Shown: in pieces, positions 33,643 through 43,180 of the stretch
Layout of the letters: each line of letters begins with the position of its first letter
Numbering within the stretch: position 1 is the stretch's first letter
Source of the DNA: Azospirillum halopraeferens DSM 3675
GTDB taxonomy: Bacteria; Pseudomonadota; Alphaproteobacteria; Azospirillales; Azospirillaceae
Direction of reading: 5' to 3'
Assembly (NCBI RefSeq): GCF_000429625.1
Contig: NZ_AUCF01000034.1
Coordinates: forward strand, 1-64,000
DNA: 64,000 nucleotides
Position numbers and translations under genes: made by a program
Notes under the pieces: model-generated
Seen by the model: the letters and a program-made list of their open reading frames with translations, nothing else
Databases searched by the model: none
Told to the model about the DNA's origin: nothing

Positions 33643-34653
33643 TCAACCGCCCGTCGCGCTCATGGATCGCGTGATCGGCACGGCGCTGCTGCGCCCGATG
33701 GCGAAATCGTGCCCCCCGGGCTTGCGCCGGATGGCGGCGCGCAGGGCGTCGATCAGCGGTCCATCGTCGTCGCTCAGGCGCAGCGGCGTGCGCAGGTCGG
33801 CGCCGTCCTCCCGGCCAAGGCACAGGTGCAGCCGCCCGGTGCAGGTCAGCCGCACGCGGTTGCAGCTTTCACAGAAACCGTGGGTCAGCGGCGTGATGAA
33901 GCCGATGCGGCAGCCGGTCTCCCTCACCCGCGCATAGTGCGCCGGTCCCCCGGTGCAGTGGTCCGTGTCCTCGAGCGTCCAGCGGGTCTCCAGTTCGCTG
34001 CGCACCTGCTGCAGCGGCAGAAACCGGCCCTCATCCGCAAGGCCGCCGAACGGCATCAGTTCGATGAAGGTCAGGTCGAAGCCGTGCCCGCCGCACCATG
34101 CGACCATGTCGTGGATCTCGTCGTCGTTGACGCCCTTCAGTGCGACGGCGTTGATCTTGATGCGCAGGCCGGCGTCGGCGGCGGCCCGGACGCCTTCCAG
34201 CACCTTGGCCAACTTGCCCCAGCGGGTGATGGCCCGGAACTTGTGCGGGTCGAGCGTGTCCAGCGAGACGTTGAGGCGCCGCACGCCCGCATCCGCCAGC
34301 CCGGCAGCGTGCTTGAACAGCATGGCGCCGTTGGTGGTCAGCGTCAGTTCATCCAGGGCGCCGGACGTGAGATGGCGGCCGAGCGCACGGACCAGAGCCA
34401 TGATGCCGGGGCGCACCAGCGGCTCGCCACCGGTCAGGCGCAGCTTGCGGGTGCCGAGCCTGATGAAGGCGGAGGCGAGGCGGTCGATCTCCTCCACCGT
34501 CAGAACCTTGGCTTTCGGCAGGAAGTCGGCGTCCTGCGTCATGCAATAGATGCAACGGAAGCCGCAGCGGTCGGTCACCGAGACGCGCAAGTAGGTGACC
34601 GGGCGCCCGAAGGAATCCGCCAGTGTGCCGTTCGGTTCTGCCATGTGGCCCAT
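33643..34653 (-). CDS. moaA: GTP 3',8-cyclase MoaA (radical SAM)
   Basis: 336 residues. The radical-SAM motif is YLRVSVTDRCGFRCIYCMTQ, then LTGGEPLVRPGIM and the C-terminal [4Fe-4S] cysteines in HGFCESCNRVRLTCTGRLHL. The extreme C-terminus ends Gly-Gly, needed for catalysis. It makes the first intermediate of molybdopterin for FdhF. ATG 34653 has GGAGGT seven bases upstream. It heads the minus-strand operon moaA-hypABC-(hypDE)-mobB-(hupE), divergent from fdhF. Confidence 0.95.
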   Translation of the reverse strand: MGHMAEPNGTLADSFGRPVTYLRVSVTDRCGFRCIYCMTQDADFLPKAKVLTVEEIDRLASAFIRLGTRKLRLTGGEPLVRPGIMALVRALGRHLTSGALDELTLTTNGAMLFKHAAGLADAGVRRLNVSLDTLDPHKFRAITRWGKLAKVLEGVRAAADAGLRIKINAVALKGVNDDEIHDMVAWCGGHGFDLTFIELMPFGGLADEGRFLPLQQVRSELETRWTLEDTDHCTGGPAHYARVRETGCRIGFITPLTHGFCESCNRVRLTCTGRLHLCLGREDGADLRTPLRLSDDDGPLIDALRAAIRRKPGGHDFAIGRSSAVPITRSMSATGG

Positions 34654-34849
34654 CGGTGTGTACCTCCGGCAAAGCCCGGGAGCGGGGCCGGTTGGCGCAA
34701 CGCGTCCTGCGGTCGGTAACCGGGCAACATCGCTTCATAGTGCAGTCGATGCGCCAATAAATGATTTCTCAGGGTATATCACCCCGACTTACCAAGGGCA
34801 AACCGCAAATCACGACCCCTGGAATGCCGCAAGCGACCATAAGATTTGG

Positions 34850-34863
34850 CTATCTATTGATAG
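34850..34863. promoter_or_regulatory. CTATC-N4-GATAG inverted repeat, candidate operator 1
   Basis: CTATCTATTGATAG lies in the AT-rich middle of the 584-base moaA-fdhF gap. It has the same architecture as the site at 34888-34901, 38 bases away. An overlapping inverted repeat ATAGC-N5-GCTAT occurs at 34877-34891. The LysR protein at 29480 is one candidate binder. Confidence 0.5.
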
Positions 34864-34887
34864 TTCTAATTCCTGTATAGCGAAAAG

Positions 34888-34901
34888 CTATCGGATGATA
34901 G
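34888..34901. promoter_or_regulatory. CTATC-N4-GATAG inverted repeat, candidate operator 2
   Basis: CTATCGGATGATAG with flanking G and C extending the palindrome by one pair. It is the partner of the site at 34850-34863. It probably takes part in control of the fdhF-hyf operon, the moaA-hyp operon, or both. Confidence 0.5.
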
Positions 34902-35237
34902 CAAACATCTATTTGCTTGTTTGCTGAAAATACTGCTGGCTGAGCCAGAATGCCGCATATCGTTTTGTGCGATGAAGGAGCAGGATCCGGCCGTGTCCGC
35001 ATCTTGGCGTGCGGACACGGAGTGGCGAACCTGAAACGTCCGGCACGTTTTTCAGAATTCCGTCGAATATGCTCTTCATCTGCGGAATTTGAAGTAAACA
35101 ACAGAAGTCGACGGGGCGACGCTGTGTTCCGGCGGGCGCATCGCTTGCCGATGTCCGAATAATGCACTGGATATACTTGGAATTTGCCGACGATAGGGAC
35201 TTGTGACGCTCCGTACCTCGACGAGGAGTGAGGATCG

Positions 35238-37460
35238 ATGGACAAGGTCAAGACGGTGTGCCCGTACTGCGGCACGGGTTGTGGCATGTACCTGCATGTA
35301 AAGGATGGCAAGGTCGCGGAGGTCACCGCGGATCCCGATCATCCGGTGAGCCAGGGCGAGCTGTGCGTGAAGGGCTACTTCGGCTTCCACCATGTGGCCG
35401 ACAAGCGCCGACTCTCCACACCGCTGGCGATGCGCAACGGCGTGTTCGAGCCGCTGGGCTGGGACGCCGCGCTGAACGACATCGCCGGGCGCCTGCGCAC
35501 CATCGTGACGGAGAGCGGCCCGGACTCGTGCGCCGTCTTTGTCTCGGCTCGGGCGACCAATGAGGACAACTACGCGGCGCAGAAGTTCGCCCGCGCGGTG
35601 CTCGGCACCAACAACGTCGATCACTGCGCGCGGCTCTGCCACGCCTCCACCGTGGCCGGCCTGGCAATGACGCTGGGCAGCGGCGCGATGACCAACAGCA
35701 TCGCCGAACTCGGCGAGATCACCGACGTCATCTTCATCATCGGCTCGAACACCGCCGAGTGCCATCCCCTCATTGCCCGGCATGTGGTGAAGGCGCAGCA
35801 ACGCGGCGCCAAGCTGATCGTCGCCGACCCGCGCATGACCGAGATGGCGTCCAAGGCCGACCTGTGGATCCGCACACCGCTCGGCCACAACATTCCGCTG
35901 ACCAACGGGATGCTGCACGTCATCATCAAGGAGAAGCTGTACAAACCTGACTTCGTAAAGCAGCACGCGGTCGGCTTCGATGACGTGGTCCGCGCGGTCG
36001 AGGACTTCTCGCCCGAAGCCGTCGAGCGCATGAGCGGCATCCCCGCCAAGCAGATCGTCGAAGCCGCCCGCCTGTACGCCGGAGCGGGCAACGCGGCGAT
36101 CCTCTACGCGATGGGCGTGACCCAGTTCAGCCACGGCACCGCCAACGTCGCCAGCCTGTCCAACCTCGCCGTCGTCACCGGCCAGATCGGCCGGCCCGGC
36201 GCCGGCGTCTGCCCGCTGCGCGGCCAGAACAACGTGCAGGGTGCCTGCGACCTCGGCGGCCTGCCGCACGTCTATCCCGGCTACCGCCCGGTTACCGATC
36301 CGGCCGTCCGGACGCATTTCGAGCAGGCCTGGGGCGCGTCGCTGTCCAACCGCGTCGGCCTCAAGGTCACCGAAGTGCCGCACGCCATCGAGCAGGGCAA
36401 GATCCGCGCGCTGGTGCTGTTCGGCGAAAATCCGCTGCTCAGCGACCCCGACTCCGGCGAGCTGCGCCACGCGCTCGACAAGCTCGACCTGCTGGTCGTC
36501 GCCGACCTGTTCATGACCGAGACGGCGCGCTTTGCCGACTACGTCCTGCCGGCGGCCGGCTGGGCGGAGAAGGACGGCACCTTCACCAACACCGAGCGCC
36601 GCATCCAGCGCGTCCGCCCGGCCGTAAAGCCCCCCGGCGAGGCCCGGCCCGACTGGTGGACCTTTGCCCGGCTCGGCACCCGCATGGGCTACACGGGCAT
36701 GGGATGGCAGACCGCGGGCGAGGTGTGGGACGAGGTTCGGCGCGTGGTGCCGGCGACCTTCGGCGGCATCAGCTACGCCCGCATCGACAAGCAGGACGGC
36801 CTGTGCTGGCCCTGCCCGGACGAGGCGCATCCCGGCACGCCGATTCTGCACCGCGACGGCACCTTTATGCGGGCCGGCGGGCAGGCACTGCTGAAGGCGG
36901 TGCTGTTCGACCCGAAGACCTTGCCCGAGGAGAAGGCCAAGCAGTTCGAGGCGCCTCTGGCCGGCCGCATCGCCGAGCACCCCGACGCCGAGTATCCGTT
37001 CCTGCTGACCACCGGACGGCGCGTCTACCACTATCACACCGGCACGATGACGCGGAAATCGCCGCTGCTCGACCAGATCGCGCCCGAGGAACTGATCGAG
37101 CTGAACCCCGAGGACGCAACGGCGCTCAAGGTCGCCAACCGTGACTTCATCAAGATCACCACGCGCCGCGGCCACATCGTCGCCCGCGCCTGGGTGACCG
37201 AGCGCGTCCCGCCGAAGACGGTCTTCGGCACCTTCCATTTCTGGGAGGCCAGTTCCAACGAGCTGACCAGCGGCGACACCCTGGACCCGGTCTGCGGCAT
37301 CCCGGAGTTCAAGATCTCGGCCGCCCGCGTCGAGAAATCGTCCCCCGCCGAGGCCGCGAAGTGGCTGGAAACGATCCGCGATGCCTACCGCGTGTCGCTG
37401 GAGCGGGCGACCACCGCGCGCCGGTTGCGCCCCGAGCCGCGTGTTGAGGAGTCCGTCTGA
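35238..37460 (+). CDS. fdhF: formate dehydrogenase H-type catalytic subunit (molybdopterin, cysteine form)
   Basis: 740 residues, single-subunit FdhF size. The N-terminal [4Fe-4S] site has C8, C11, C15 and C43 (VCPYCGTGCGM, GELCVKG). The active site reads NVDHCARLCHASTVAGLA, with a TGC-encoded Cys near 134 where enteric FdhF has selenocysteine, followed by the conserved His. Bis-MGD-binding segments include ATNEDNYAAQKFARA and LNPEDATALKVANRDFIKIT. It oxidises formate and passes electrons to HyfA. It is first gene of the fdhF-hyf-focA operon; its stop overlaps hyfA by one base. No selC is needed. Confidence 0.93.
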   Translation: MDKVKTVCPYCGTGCGMYLHVKDGKVAEVTADPDHPVSQGELCVKGYFGFHHVADKRRLSTPLAMRNGVFEPLGWDAALNDIAGRLRTIVTESGPDSCAVFVSARATNEDNYAAQKFARAVLGTNNVDHCARLCHASTVAGLAMTLGSGAMTNSIAELGEITDVIFIIGSNTAECHPLIARHVVKAQQRGAKLIVADPRMTEMASKADLWIRTPLGHNIPLTNGMLHVIIKEKLYKPDFVKQHAVGFDDVVRAVEDFSPEAVERMSGIPAKQIVEAARLYAGAGNAAILYAMGVTQFSHGTANVASLSNLAVVTGQIGRPGAGVCPLRGQNNVQGACDLGGLPHVYPGYRPVTDPAVRTHFEQAWGASLSNRVGLKVTEVPHAIEQGKIRALVLFGENPLLSDPDSGELRHALDKLDLLVVADLFMTETARFADYVLPAAGWAEKDGTFTNTERRIQRVRPAVKPPGEARPDWWTFARLGTRMGYTGMGWQTAGEVWDEVRRVVPATFGGISYARIDKQDGLCWPCPDEAHPGTPILHRDGTFMRAGGQALLKAVLFDPKTLPEEKAKQFEAPLAGRIAEHPDAEYPFLLTTGRRVYHYHTGTMTRKSPLLDQIAPEELIELNPEDATALKVANRDFIKITTRRGHIVARAWVTERVPPKTVFGTFHFWEASSNELTSGDTLDPVCGIPEFKISAARVEKSSPAEAAKWLETIRDAYRVSLERATTARRLRPEPRVEESV

Positions 37461-38083
37461 TGAACCGCTTCGTCCTTGCCGATCCGCGCCTGTGCATCGG
37501 CTGCTACACCTGCATGCCCGCCTGCGTCGTCGTGCACAGGGAGGCCGGGCTCCAGGCCTACCCGCGCCTGACCGTCACGCACACGGCGCACGGCACCATG
37601 CCGGTGCAGTGCCGCCACTGCGACGACGCGCCCTGCGCCAAGGTCTGCCCGGTCGCCGCCATCACCCACCGGGAAGGCATGATCTTCCTGAACGAGACGG
37701 TCTGCATCGGCTGCAAGATGTGCGCGATCGCCTGCCCGTTCGGCGCCATCACGCCGCACGGCAGCGGCACCGACAGCCAGGCCATCCCGACCATCCCCTA
37801 CCTCGCCAACGGCGAGGAGGTCACGGTGGAGGCCACGGCCGCCGCCCGGGCCGCCGCGGTGCACCCGCTGCTGGCCTGGACTGCGGGCGAGCGCAGCATC
37901 GCGGTCAAGTGCGACCTGTGCCATTTCCTGCCCGAGGGGCCGGAATGCGTGCGGGTCTGCCCGACCAAGGCGCTGTGCGAGGTGACCGAAGCCGACCTGA
38001 CCCGGGAGATCGAGGGTCGCCGGCAGAAGGCCACCGCCGAAGTCGGTTCGCTGCCCTCCCTCTGGAGCGAAAGGCAGGCCTGA
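37460..38083 (+). CDS. hyfA: formate hydrogenlyase electron-transfer ferredoxin-type subunit (HyfA/HycB-like)
   Basis: 207 residues with four [4Fe-4S] cysteine sets: CIGCYTCMPAC, CRHCDDAPCAKVC, CIGCKMCAIAC and the split CDLC...CVRVC. It carries electrons from FdhF to the small hydrogenase subunits on the cytoplasmic face. The start overlaps the fdhF stop; hyfB follows after one base. HycB, HyfA and HydN are close relatives; operon position favours HyfA. Confidence 0.9.
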   Translation: MNRFVLADPRLCIGCYTCMPACVVVHREAGLQAYPRLTVTHTAHGTMPVQCRHCDDAPCAKVCPVAAITHREGMIFLNETVCIGCKMCAIACPFGAITPHGSGTDSQAIPTIPYLANGEEVTVEATAAARAAAVHPLLAWTAGERSIAVKCDLCHFLPEGPECVRVCPTKALCEVTEADLTREIEGRRQKATAEVGSLPSLWSERQA

Positions 38084-38084
38084 C

Positions 38085-40103
38085 ATGGCACCGCTCCTGT
38101 TGCTCACGCTCTCGCTGCTGGCGTACGCCGGCGGCGGGACGGCCTCCCTCCTCCTCGGCAGGAACGAGCGCGCGGCGATTGCGACCGCCGGCCTGTCCGG
38201 GGCGGCGGCGGCCGTCCTGGGCCTTGCCGCCTCGCTGCCGGTTGTGATCGCCGGAGCGGGCCCCGTCTTCGACGCAGCCGGCCCCTATCCCTTTGCCCGT
38301 TTCGTGCTGCGTTTCGACGCGCTGGCCGCCTTCATGGTGCTGGTGATCTCACTCATCAGCCTCGTCACGTCGATCTACTCCCTGGCTTATGTCCGGGAAT
38401 ATTCCGGCCGCGGCGTCGGCGCGATGGGGTTCTTCATGAACCTCTTCATCGCTTCGATGATGCTGGTTGTGGTGGTCGATAACGCCTTCTGGTTCCTGAT
38501 CTTTTTCGAGATGATGACGCTGGCCTCCTATTTTCTGGTCATCTTCGACCGGGATGAGAAGTCGGTGTCGGCAGGCTTCCTGTACTTCCTGGTGGCGCAC
38601 GCGGGTTCGGTGGCGATCATGGCCGCCTTCTTCATCCTGGCCGCGCACGCGGGAAGCTTCGATTTCGAGGCGTTCCGCCACACCAGCCTGTCGCCGGGCG
38701 CGGCCTCGGTGGTGTTCCTGTTGGGCTTCCTGGGCTTCGGCGCCAAGGCCGGCATGATCCCGCTGCACATCTGGCTGCCCTCTGCCCACCCCGCCGCCCC
38801 GTCGCACGCCTCGGCGCTGATGTCGGGCGTGATGATCAAGATCGGTGTGTTCGGCATCATCAAGGTCGGGGTCGACCTGCTGGGCGGTGGTATCGCCTGG
38901 TGGGGCCTGCTGGTCCTGGCCTGCGGCGCGGTGTCGTCGGTGCTGGGCGTGATCTACGCCCTGGCCGAGCACGACATCAAGAAGCTGCTGGCCTACCACA
39001 GCGTGGAGAACATCGGCATCATCCTGATGGGCGTCGGCGTCGGCATGGTCGGCGTCGCCACTGAGCAGCCGGCGGTCGCCGTGCTCGGCTTCCTCGCCGG
39101 GCTCTACCACCTGCTCAACCACGCGGTCTTCAAGGGCCTGCTGTTCCTTGGTGCCGGCGCGGTGATCTCGCGCATGCACACCAAGGACATGGAGGAGATG
39201 GGCGGGCTGGCCCGGCGCATGCCGTGGACGGCCGCCGCCTTCCTCACCGGCGCACTGGCGATCTCCGCCATTCCGCCGCTCAACGGCTTCGTCAGCGAGT
39301 GGTTCGCCTATCAGGCGCTGTTTTCGGCGGCGCTCGGCGGCTCCTTCGGCGTGAAGCTGCTGGCCCCCGTCGCCGCCGTGGCGCTGGCGCTGACCGGCGC
39401 GCTCGCCGTGATGTGCTTCGTCAAGGCTTACGGGGTCACCTTCACCGGCCAGCCGCGCAGCGCACACGCTGCCCACGCGACGGAAGTGCCGAAGGAGATG
39501 CTGGCCGGCATGGGCGTCCTTGCCGGGCTGTGCGTGCTCCTCGGACTCGGTGCGCCGGTGGTGGCGCCGGTCATCGGGCGGGTCGCCGCCGCGGTGGCGG
39601 GCCAGGGCCAGCTTGCGCTGGCGCACGGCACCCTGGTGGCGCCGGGCAGTCTCGATCAGGCCGCGCTGTCCACCCCGCTGGTCGCGGTGCTGCTGCTGGG
39701 CCTGCTGACCCTGCCGCTGGCCATCGTCGGCTATTTCAAGGGCCGCCGCTCGGCCGGGCGCCGGACCGAAGGCGCGTGGCACTGCGGCTACGCCGAGGAT
39801 CCGCACATGGCGGCCACCGCCGGCAGCTTCGCCGCCTCCATGAAGGTGAACTTCCGGCCGCTCTACCGGGTGCGCACCGTGCTGAACCACGGTTCGGAGG
39901 CGCTTGATGCCGGCCTGCGATGGACCACCGCCATGGCGACCCGCGTCGAACCGACATGGGATGCGGGCATCGTCGCCCCGGTCACCCGCGGCGTACAGGC
40001 TGTCGGCCAACAGGTGCAGCGGATTCAGCAGGGGGACTTCCGCGTTTACTGCCTCTACATCGTGGCGGCGCTGGTCGTTCTGCTGTTCGCCGCGGTTCGA
40101 TAG
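38085..40103 (+). CDS. hyfB: group 4 hydrogenase membrane subunit HyfB (NuoL/antiporter-like)
   Basis: 672 residues, the usual length, about 16 transmembrane helices. The antiporter core shows FGAKAGMIPLHIWLPSAHPA with the proton-channel lysine, LYHLLNHAVFKGLLFLGAGA, and FLTGALAISAIPPLNGFVSE. The C-terminal section WHCGYAEDPHMAATAGSFAA is HyfB/HycC-specific. It is proposed to couple formate hydrogen lyase electron flow to ion translocation. It lies 12 bases before hyfC. Confidence 0.92.
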   Translation: MAPLLLLTLSLLAYAGGGTASLLLGRNERAAIATAGLSGAAAAVLGLAASLPVVIAGAGPVFDAAGPYPFARFVLRFDALAAFMVLVISLISLVTSIYSLAYVREYSGRGVGAMGFFMNLFIASMMLVVVVDNAFWFLIFFEMMTLASYFLVIFDRDEKSVSAGFLYFLVAHAGSVAIMAAFFILAAHAGSFDFEAFRHTSLSPGAASVVFLLGFLGFGAKAGMIPLHIWLPSAHPAAPSHASALMSGVMIKIGVFGIIKVGVDLLGGGIAWWGLLVLACGAVSSVLGVIYALAEHDIKKLLAYHSVENIGIILMGVGVGMVGVATEQPAVAVLGFLAGLYHLLNHAVFKGLLFLGAGAVISRMHTKDMEEMGGLARRMPWTAAAFLTGALAISAIPPLNGFVSEWFAYQALFSAALGGSFGVKLLAPVAAVALALTGALAVMCFVKAYGVTFTGQPRSAHAAHATEVPKEMLAGMGVLAGLCVLLGLGAPVVAPVIGRVAAAVAGQGQLALAHGTLVAPGSLDQAALSTPLVAVLLLGLLTLPLAIVGYFKGRRSAGRRTEGAWHCGYAEDPHMAATAGSFAASMKVNFRPLYRVRTVLNHGSEALDAGLRWTTAMATRVEPTWDAGIVAPVTRGVQAVGQQVQRIQQGDFRVYCLYIVAALVVLLFAAVR

Positions 40104-40115
40104 GAGCGCCGGACC

Positions 40116-41054
40116 ATGACCACTCTCAGCTTTCTCATCCTGGCCGTGCTACAGGCGCTCCTGCTCCTGCTCGCAGCCCCGCTGCTTTCCGGCTTCACGC
40201 GGGTGATGCGCGCCAGGATGCATTCCCGCCGCGGCCCCGGCCTGCTGCAGGACTACCGGGACATCCTCAAGCTGCTCAAGCGGCAGGACGTCACCCCGCC
40301 GGCCTCCGGAATCGTCTTCCGGGCCATGCCGTACATCCAGATCGCGACCATGCTGCTGGTGGCGATGGCGCTGCCGGTGCTGACCCGCGTCTCGCCGGTC
40401 GGCGGGGCCGGCGACCTGATCACCGTCATCTACCTGTTCGCGCTGTCGCGCTTCTTCTTCTCGCTCTCGGGCATCGATTCCGGCAGCTCCTTCGCCGGAA
40501 TCGGCGCCAGCCGCGAAATGACCATGGCCATCCTGATCGAGCCGATCATGCTGCTGGCCCTCATGGTCACGGCACTGCTCGCCGGCTCCACCAACATCGC
40601 CGGCATGGGCACTGCCATCGCCGAGGGCACGATCCACGCACCGCTTGCCGCGATCCTGTGCGCCGTCGCCTTCGCGTTCGCCAGCTATGCTGAGATGGGC
40701 AAGCTGCCCTTCGACATGGCGGAGGCGGAGCAGGAACTCCAGGAAGGCCCGCTCACCGAATATTCCGGCCCGTCCTTCGCGCTGCTGAAGTGGGGGCTGA
40801 GCCTGAAGCAGGTGGTCGTGGTCGCCCTGTTCCTCAGCGTCTTCGTGCCCTTCGGCAGCCCCGCGGAGCCCTCCTTCCTCGGTCTGATCGGCGGACTCGC
40901 AGTCTTCGCGGTCAAGATCGTCGCGGCGTTCGCCATCGCCGCGCTGATCGAGAACAGCATGGCCCGCGGCCGCTTCCTGATGACGGCGCGGGTGACGTGG
41001 GCCGGGTTCGGCACCGCGACGCTGGCGTTCGTCTTCTTCCTCGCCGGCCTTTGA
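40116..41054 (+). CDS. hyfC: group 4 hydrogenase membrane subunit HyfC (NuoH/HycD-like)
   Basis: 312 residues, about eight helices. NuoH-family signature RMHSRRGPGLLQDYRDILKL on the cytoplasmic side near the N-terminus, and LPFDMAEAEQELQEGPLTEY, the acidic loop that contacts the hydrogenase module. It anchors the peripheral arm to the membrane. It lies 19 bases upstream of hyfD. Confidence 0.92.
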   Translation: MTTLSFLILAVLQALLLLLAAPLLSGFTRVMRARMHSRRGPGLLQDYRDILKLLKRQDVTPPASGIVFRAMPYIQIATMLLVAMALPVLTRVSPVGGAGDLITVIYLFALSRFFFSLSGIDSGSSFAGIGASREMTMAILIEPIMLLALMVTALLAGSTNIAGMGTAIAEGTIHAPLAAILCAVAFAFASYAEMGKLPFDMAEAEQELQEGPLTEYSGPSFALLKWGLSLKQVVVVALFLSVFVPFGSPAEPSFLGLIGGLAVFAVKIVAAFAIAALIENSMARGRFLMTARVTWAGFGTATLAFVFFLAGL

Positions 41055-41073
41055 GAGCGAAAGGAACATCGAC

Positions 41074-42513
41074 ATGGACAAGCTCGCTCTCGCCGCCATT
41101 CTGGTGTCGTTCATCGGGGCCGGCGTGATCCCGCTGCTGCCGCAAAAGGCGGCCAAGTGGGTCTGCCAGGCCGGCGCGGCCATCGCCTTTCTCTTCGTGC
41201 TGATCCTGACCGTGCGCTTCGGCACGGGCGGCACACACGCGACCACCACCACCCTGCTGAGCGTCGGGGACATCCAGGTCTTCGGCCTGACCGTCGACAG
41301 TCTCAGCGTGCTGATCGGCTTCGCCGTCGTCTTCATCGGCTTCCTGATCACCGTCTACTCCGGCGCCTACCTCAACGCCGGCAACCGGGAGCACCCGGAC
41401 AGCGGGCGGCGGCGCTACTATGCCTTCCTGCTGGCCTTCATCGGTGCCATGGCCGGCCTGGTCTTCTCCTCGACGATCATCGGCCAGTTGGTGTTTTTCG
41501 AGATCACCGGCGCCTGTTCCTGGGGCCTGATCGGCTACTACGAGAAGCCCCGGGCGCTGCGCTCCGCCATGAAGGCGTTGCTGGTGACGCACCTGGCCTC
41601 CATCGGCCTGTACGTCGCGGCCGCCTACCTGTTGCTGGGCACCGGCAGCTTCGCGCTCGCCGGCATGGCCGGGCTGGGCGACACGGCCAAGGTCATCGTC
41701 CTCTTCGGCATCCTGATCGCCGCCTGGGGCAAGTCGGCGCAACTGCCCTTCCACGTCTGGCTGCCCGACGCCATGGAGGCACCGACGCCGATCAGCGCCT
41801 ACCTGCACGCCGCGTCGATGGTGAAGGTCGGCGTCTACATCTTCGCCCGCGCCATCGCGTCCTCGGGCGAGGTGCCGCCGGTGGTCGGCATCGTCGGCGC
41901 CACCATGGCGGTGGTCACGCTGATCTACGGCTTCGTCATGTACCTGCCGCAGAAGGACCTGAAGCGACTGCTCGCCTACTCGACCATCACGCAGCTCTCC
42001 TACATCTTTCTGGCGCTGTCGCTGGCCAGCCTCGGCTCCGAACTGGCGTTCAAGGGCGCCATCGCGCACATCTTCAACCACGCCTTCGCCAAGACCCTGT
42101 TCTTCCTGGTCGCCGGTGCCCTCAGCTACACCTGCGGCACCCGCATGCTGCCGTCGCTGCGCGGCATCATGAAGCGCATGCCGCTGGTCGGCATCGCCTT
42201 CTGCGTCGCCGCGCTGGCGATCACCGGGGTGCCGCCGTTCAACGGCTTCTTCAGCAAGTTCGTCATCTTCGCCGGCGGCTTCGAGGTGTCGGGCCAGCAT
42301 CTGCTGATCCTGCCGCTGATCGTCCTGGCGATGATCGAATCCATCGGCAGCTTCGCCTGGTTCCTGCGCTGGGTCGGCTTCTCCGTTCCCGGCCCGTCCT
42401 CCACCGAAGTCGCCACCGCCGCACCGCTGCCCGTCGCCATGCAGGTCGTGCTCGTCACGCTCGTGATCATGTCGGTGTGCTCCAGTTTCATCGCGGCTTC
42501 CTGGCTCGGTTAA
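41074..42513 (+). CDS. hyfD: group 4 hydrogenase membrane subunit HyfD (NuoN/M-like)
   Basis: 479 residues, 14 or so helices. Antiporter core: GKSAQLPFHVWLPDAMEAPT, HAASMVKVGVYIFARAIASS and FNHAFAKTLFFLVAGALSYT, then GVPPFNGFFSKFVIFAGGFE. HyfD, together with HyfF, is what distinguishes the larger Hyf-type complex from the five-antiporter-less Hyc-type enzyme, so this is a Hyf-type assembly. It lies 10 bases before hyfE. Confidence 0.92.
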   Translation: MDKLALAAILVSFIGAGVIPLLPQKAAKWVCQAGAAIAFLFVLILTVRFGTGGTHATTTTLLSVGDIQVFGLTVDSLSVLIGFAVVFIGFLITVYSGAYLNAGNREHPDSGRRRYYAFLLAFIGAMAGLVFSSTIIGQLVFFEITGACSWGLIGYYEKPRALRSAMKALLVTHLASIGLYVAAAYLLLGTGSFALAGMAGLGDTAKVIVLFGILIAAWGKSAQLPFHVWLPDAMEAPTPISAYLHAASMVKVGVYIFARAIASSGEVPPVVGIVGATMAVVTLIYGFVMYLPQKDLKRLLAYSTITQLSYIFLALSLASLGSELAFKGAIAHIFNHAFAKTLFFLVAGALSYTCGTRMLPSLRGIMKRMPLVGIAFCVAALAITGVPPFNGFFSKFVIFAGGFEVSGQHLLILPLIVLAMIESIGSFAWFLRWVGFSVPGPSSTEVATAAPLPVAMQVVLVTLVIMSVCSSFIAASWLG

Positions 42514-42523
42514 GGAGACGGCC

Positions 42524-43174
42524 ATGCACGGAATCCAACTCGTCAACGCCCTTGCCGGTCTGCTCGTGATCACCTCGCTCCTGGTGATCGAGGCAAAGAA
42601 GCCGGCAACCTCGGCGATCCTCTACGCGCTGCAATCCTCCGTCCTGGTGCTGGTCTTCCTGGCGCTGGCCGCCACCACCCGGGCGCACGAGCTGTACGTC
42701 TGGTCGGGCACCGCCTTCGTTACCAAGGTCGTGCTGGTGCCGGTCATCATGTACCGGGCACTCGGCTCGCTGCACGACCCGGCAACACCCGAAGGCGGGC
42801 TCGGCGCGACCCGGGCGCTTCTGCTCGCCGCCGCGGTCGTGGTGCTGAGCTTCCTGGCGGTGTCCTCGGTGCAGCTTCCGGCGATCGCCGAGCTGAAGCC
42901 GGCACTGGCCATCTCGCTGGCGCACTTTTTCCTCGGCCTCACCTGCATCGTTACGCAGCGCAACATCCTCAAGCAGATCTTCGGCTATTGCCTGATGGAG
43001 AACGGCTCGCACCTGACGCTGGCACTGATGGCGCCCAAGGCGCCGGAGATCGTCGAGATCGGCATCGCCACCGACGCGATTTTCGCCGTGATCATCATGG
43101 TGGTCATCGGCACCCGGATCTTCCGCACCCTGGGCACGCTGGACAGCCGGCAGCTCACGGAACTGAAAGGCTAG
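42524..43174 (+). CDS. hyfE: group 4 hydrogenase membrane subunit HyfE (NuoK-like)
   Basis: 216 residues, six to seven helices. The NuoK-related segment QRNILKQIFGYCLMENGSHL with acidic residues in the membrane, then VEIGIATDAIFAVIIMVVIG. It completes the membrane arm with HyfB, D and F. The stop is seven bases before the hyfF start. Confidence 0.9.
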   Translation: MHGIQLVNALAGLLVITSLLVIEAKKPATSAILYALQSSVLVLVFLALAATTRAHELYVWSGTAFVTKVVLVPVIMYRALGSLHDPATPEGGLGATRALLLAAAVVVLSFLAVSSVQLPAIAELKPALAISLAHFFLGLTCIVTQRNILKQIFGYCLMENGSHLTLALMAPKAPEIVEIGIATDAIFAVIIMVVIGTRIFRTLGTLDSRQLTELKG

Positions 43175-43180
43175 GCGGAG

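Larger units (their letters stand above)
34654..35237. other. divergent regulatory region between moaA and fdhF
   Basis: 584 bases without a gene, more AT-rich than its neighbours (about 34740-34940), holding the inverted repeats described above. No convincing sigma-54 -24/-12 element or TTGAT-N4-ATCAA FNR box was found by eye. A ribosome site (GAGGAGTGAGGA) precedes fdhF. Confidence 0.55.

Noticed and set aside
34654..35237. Sigma-54 promoter or FNR box upstream of fdhF
   Set aside because: GGCACG near 35041 lacks a properly spaced GC element, and no TTGAT-N4-ATCAA was found.
35637..35642. Selenocysteine codon expected in FdhF
   Set aside because: The codon at the active site is TGC (Cys) in an unbroken frame, so this is a cysteine-type enzyme.
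38349..40010. Long minus-strand frames opposite hyfB, hyfD, hyfE and hyfG
   Set aside because: Low-complexity shadows (Gln/His/Arg/Asp rich) of membrane-protein genes on the opposite strand.
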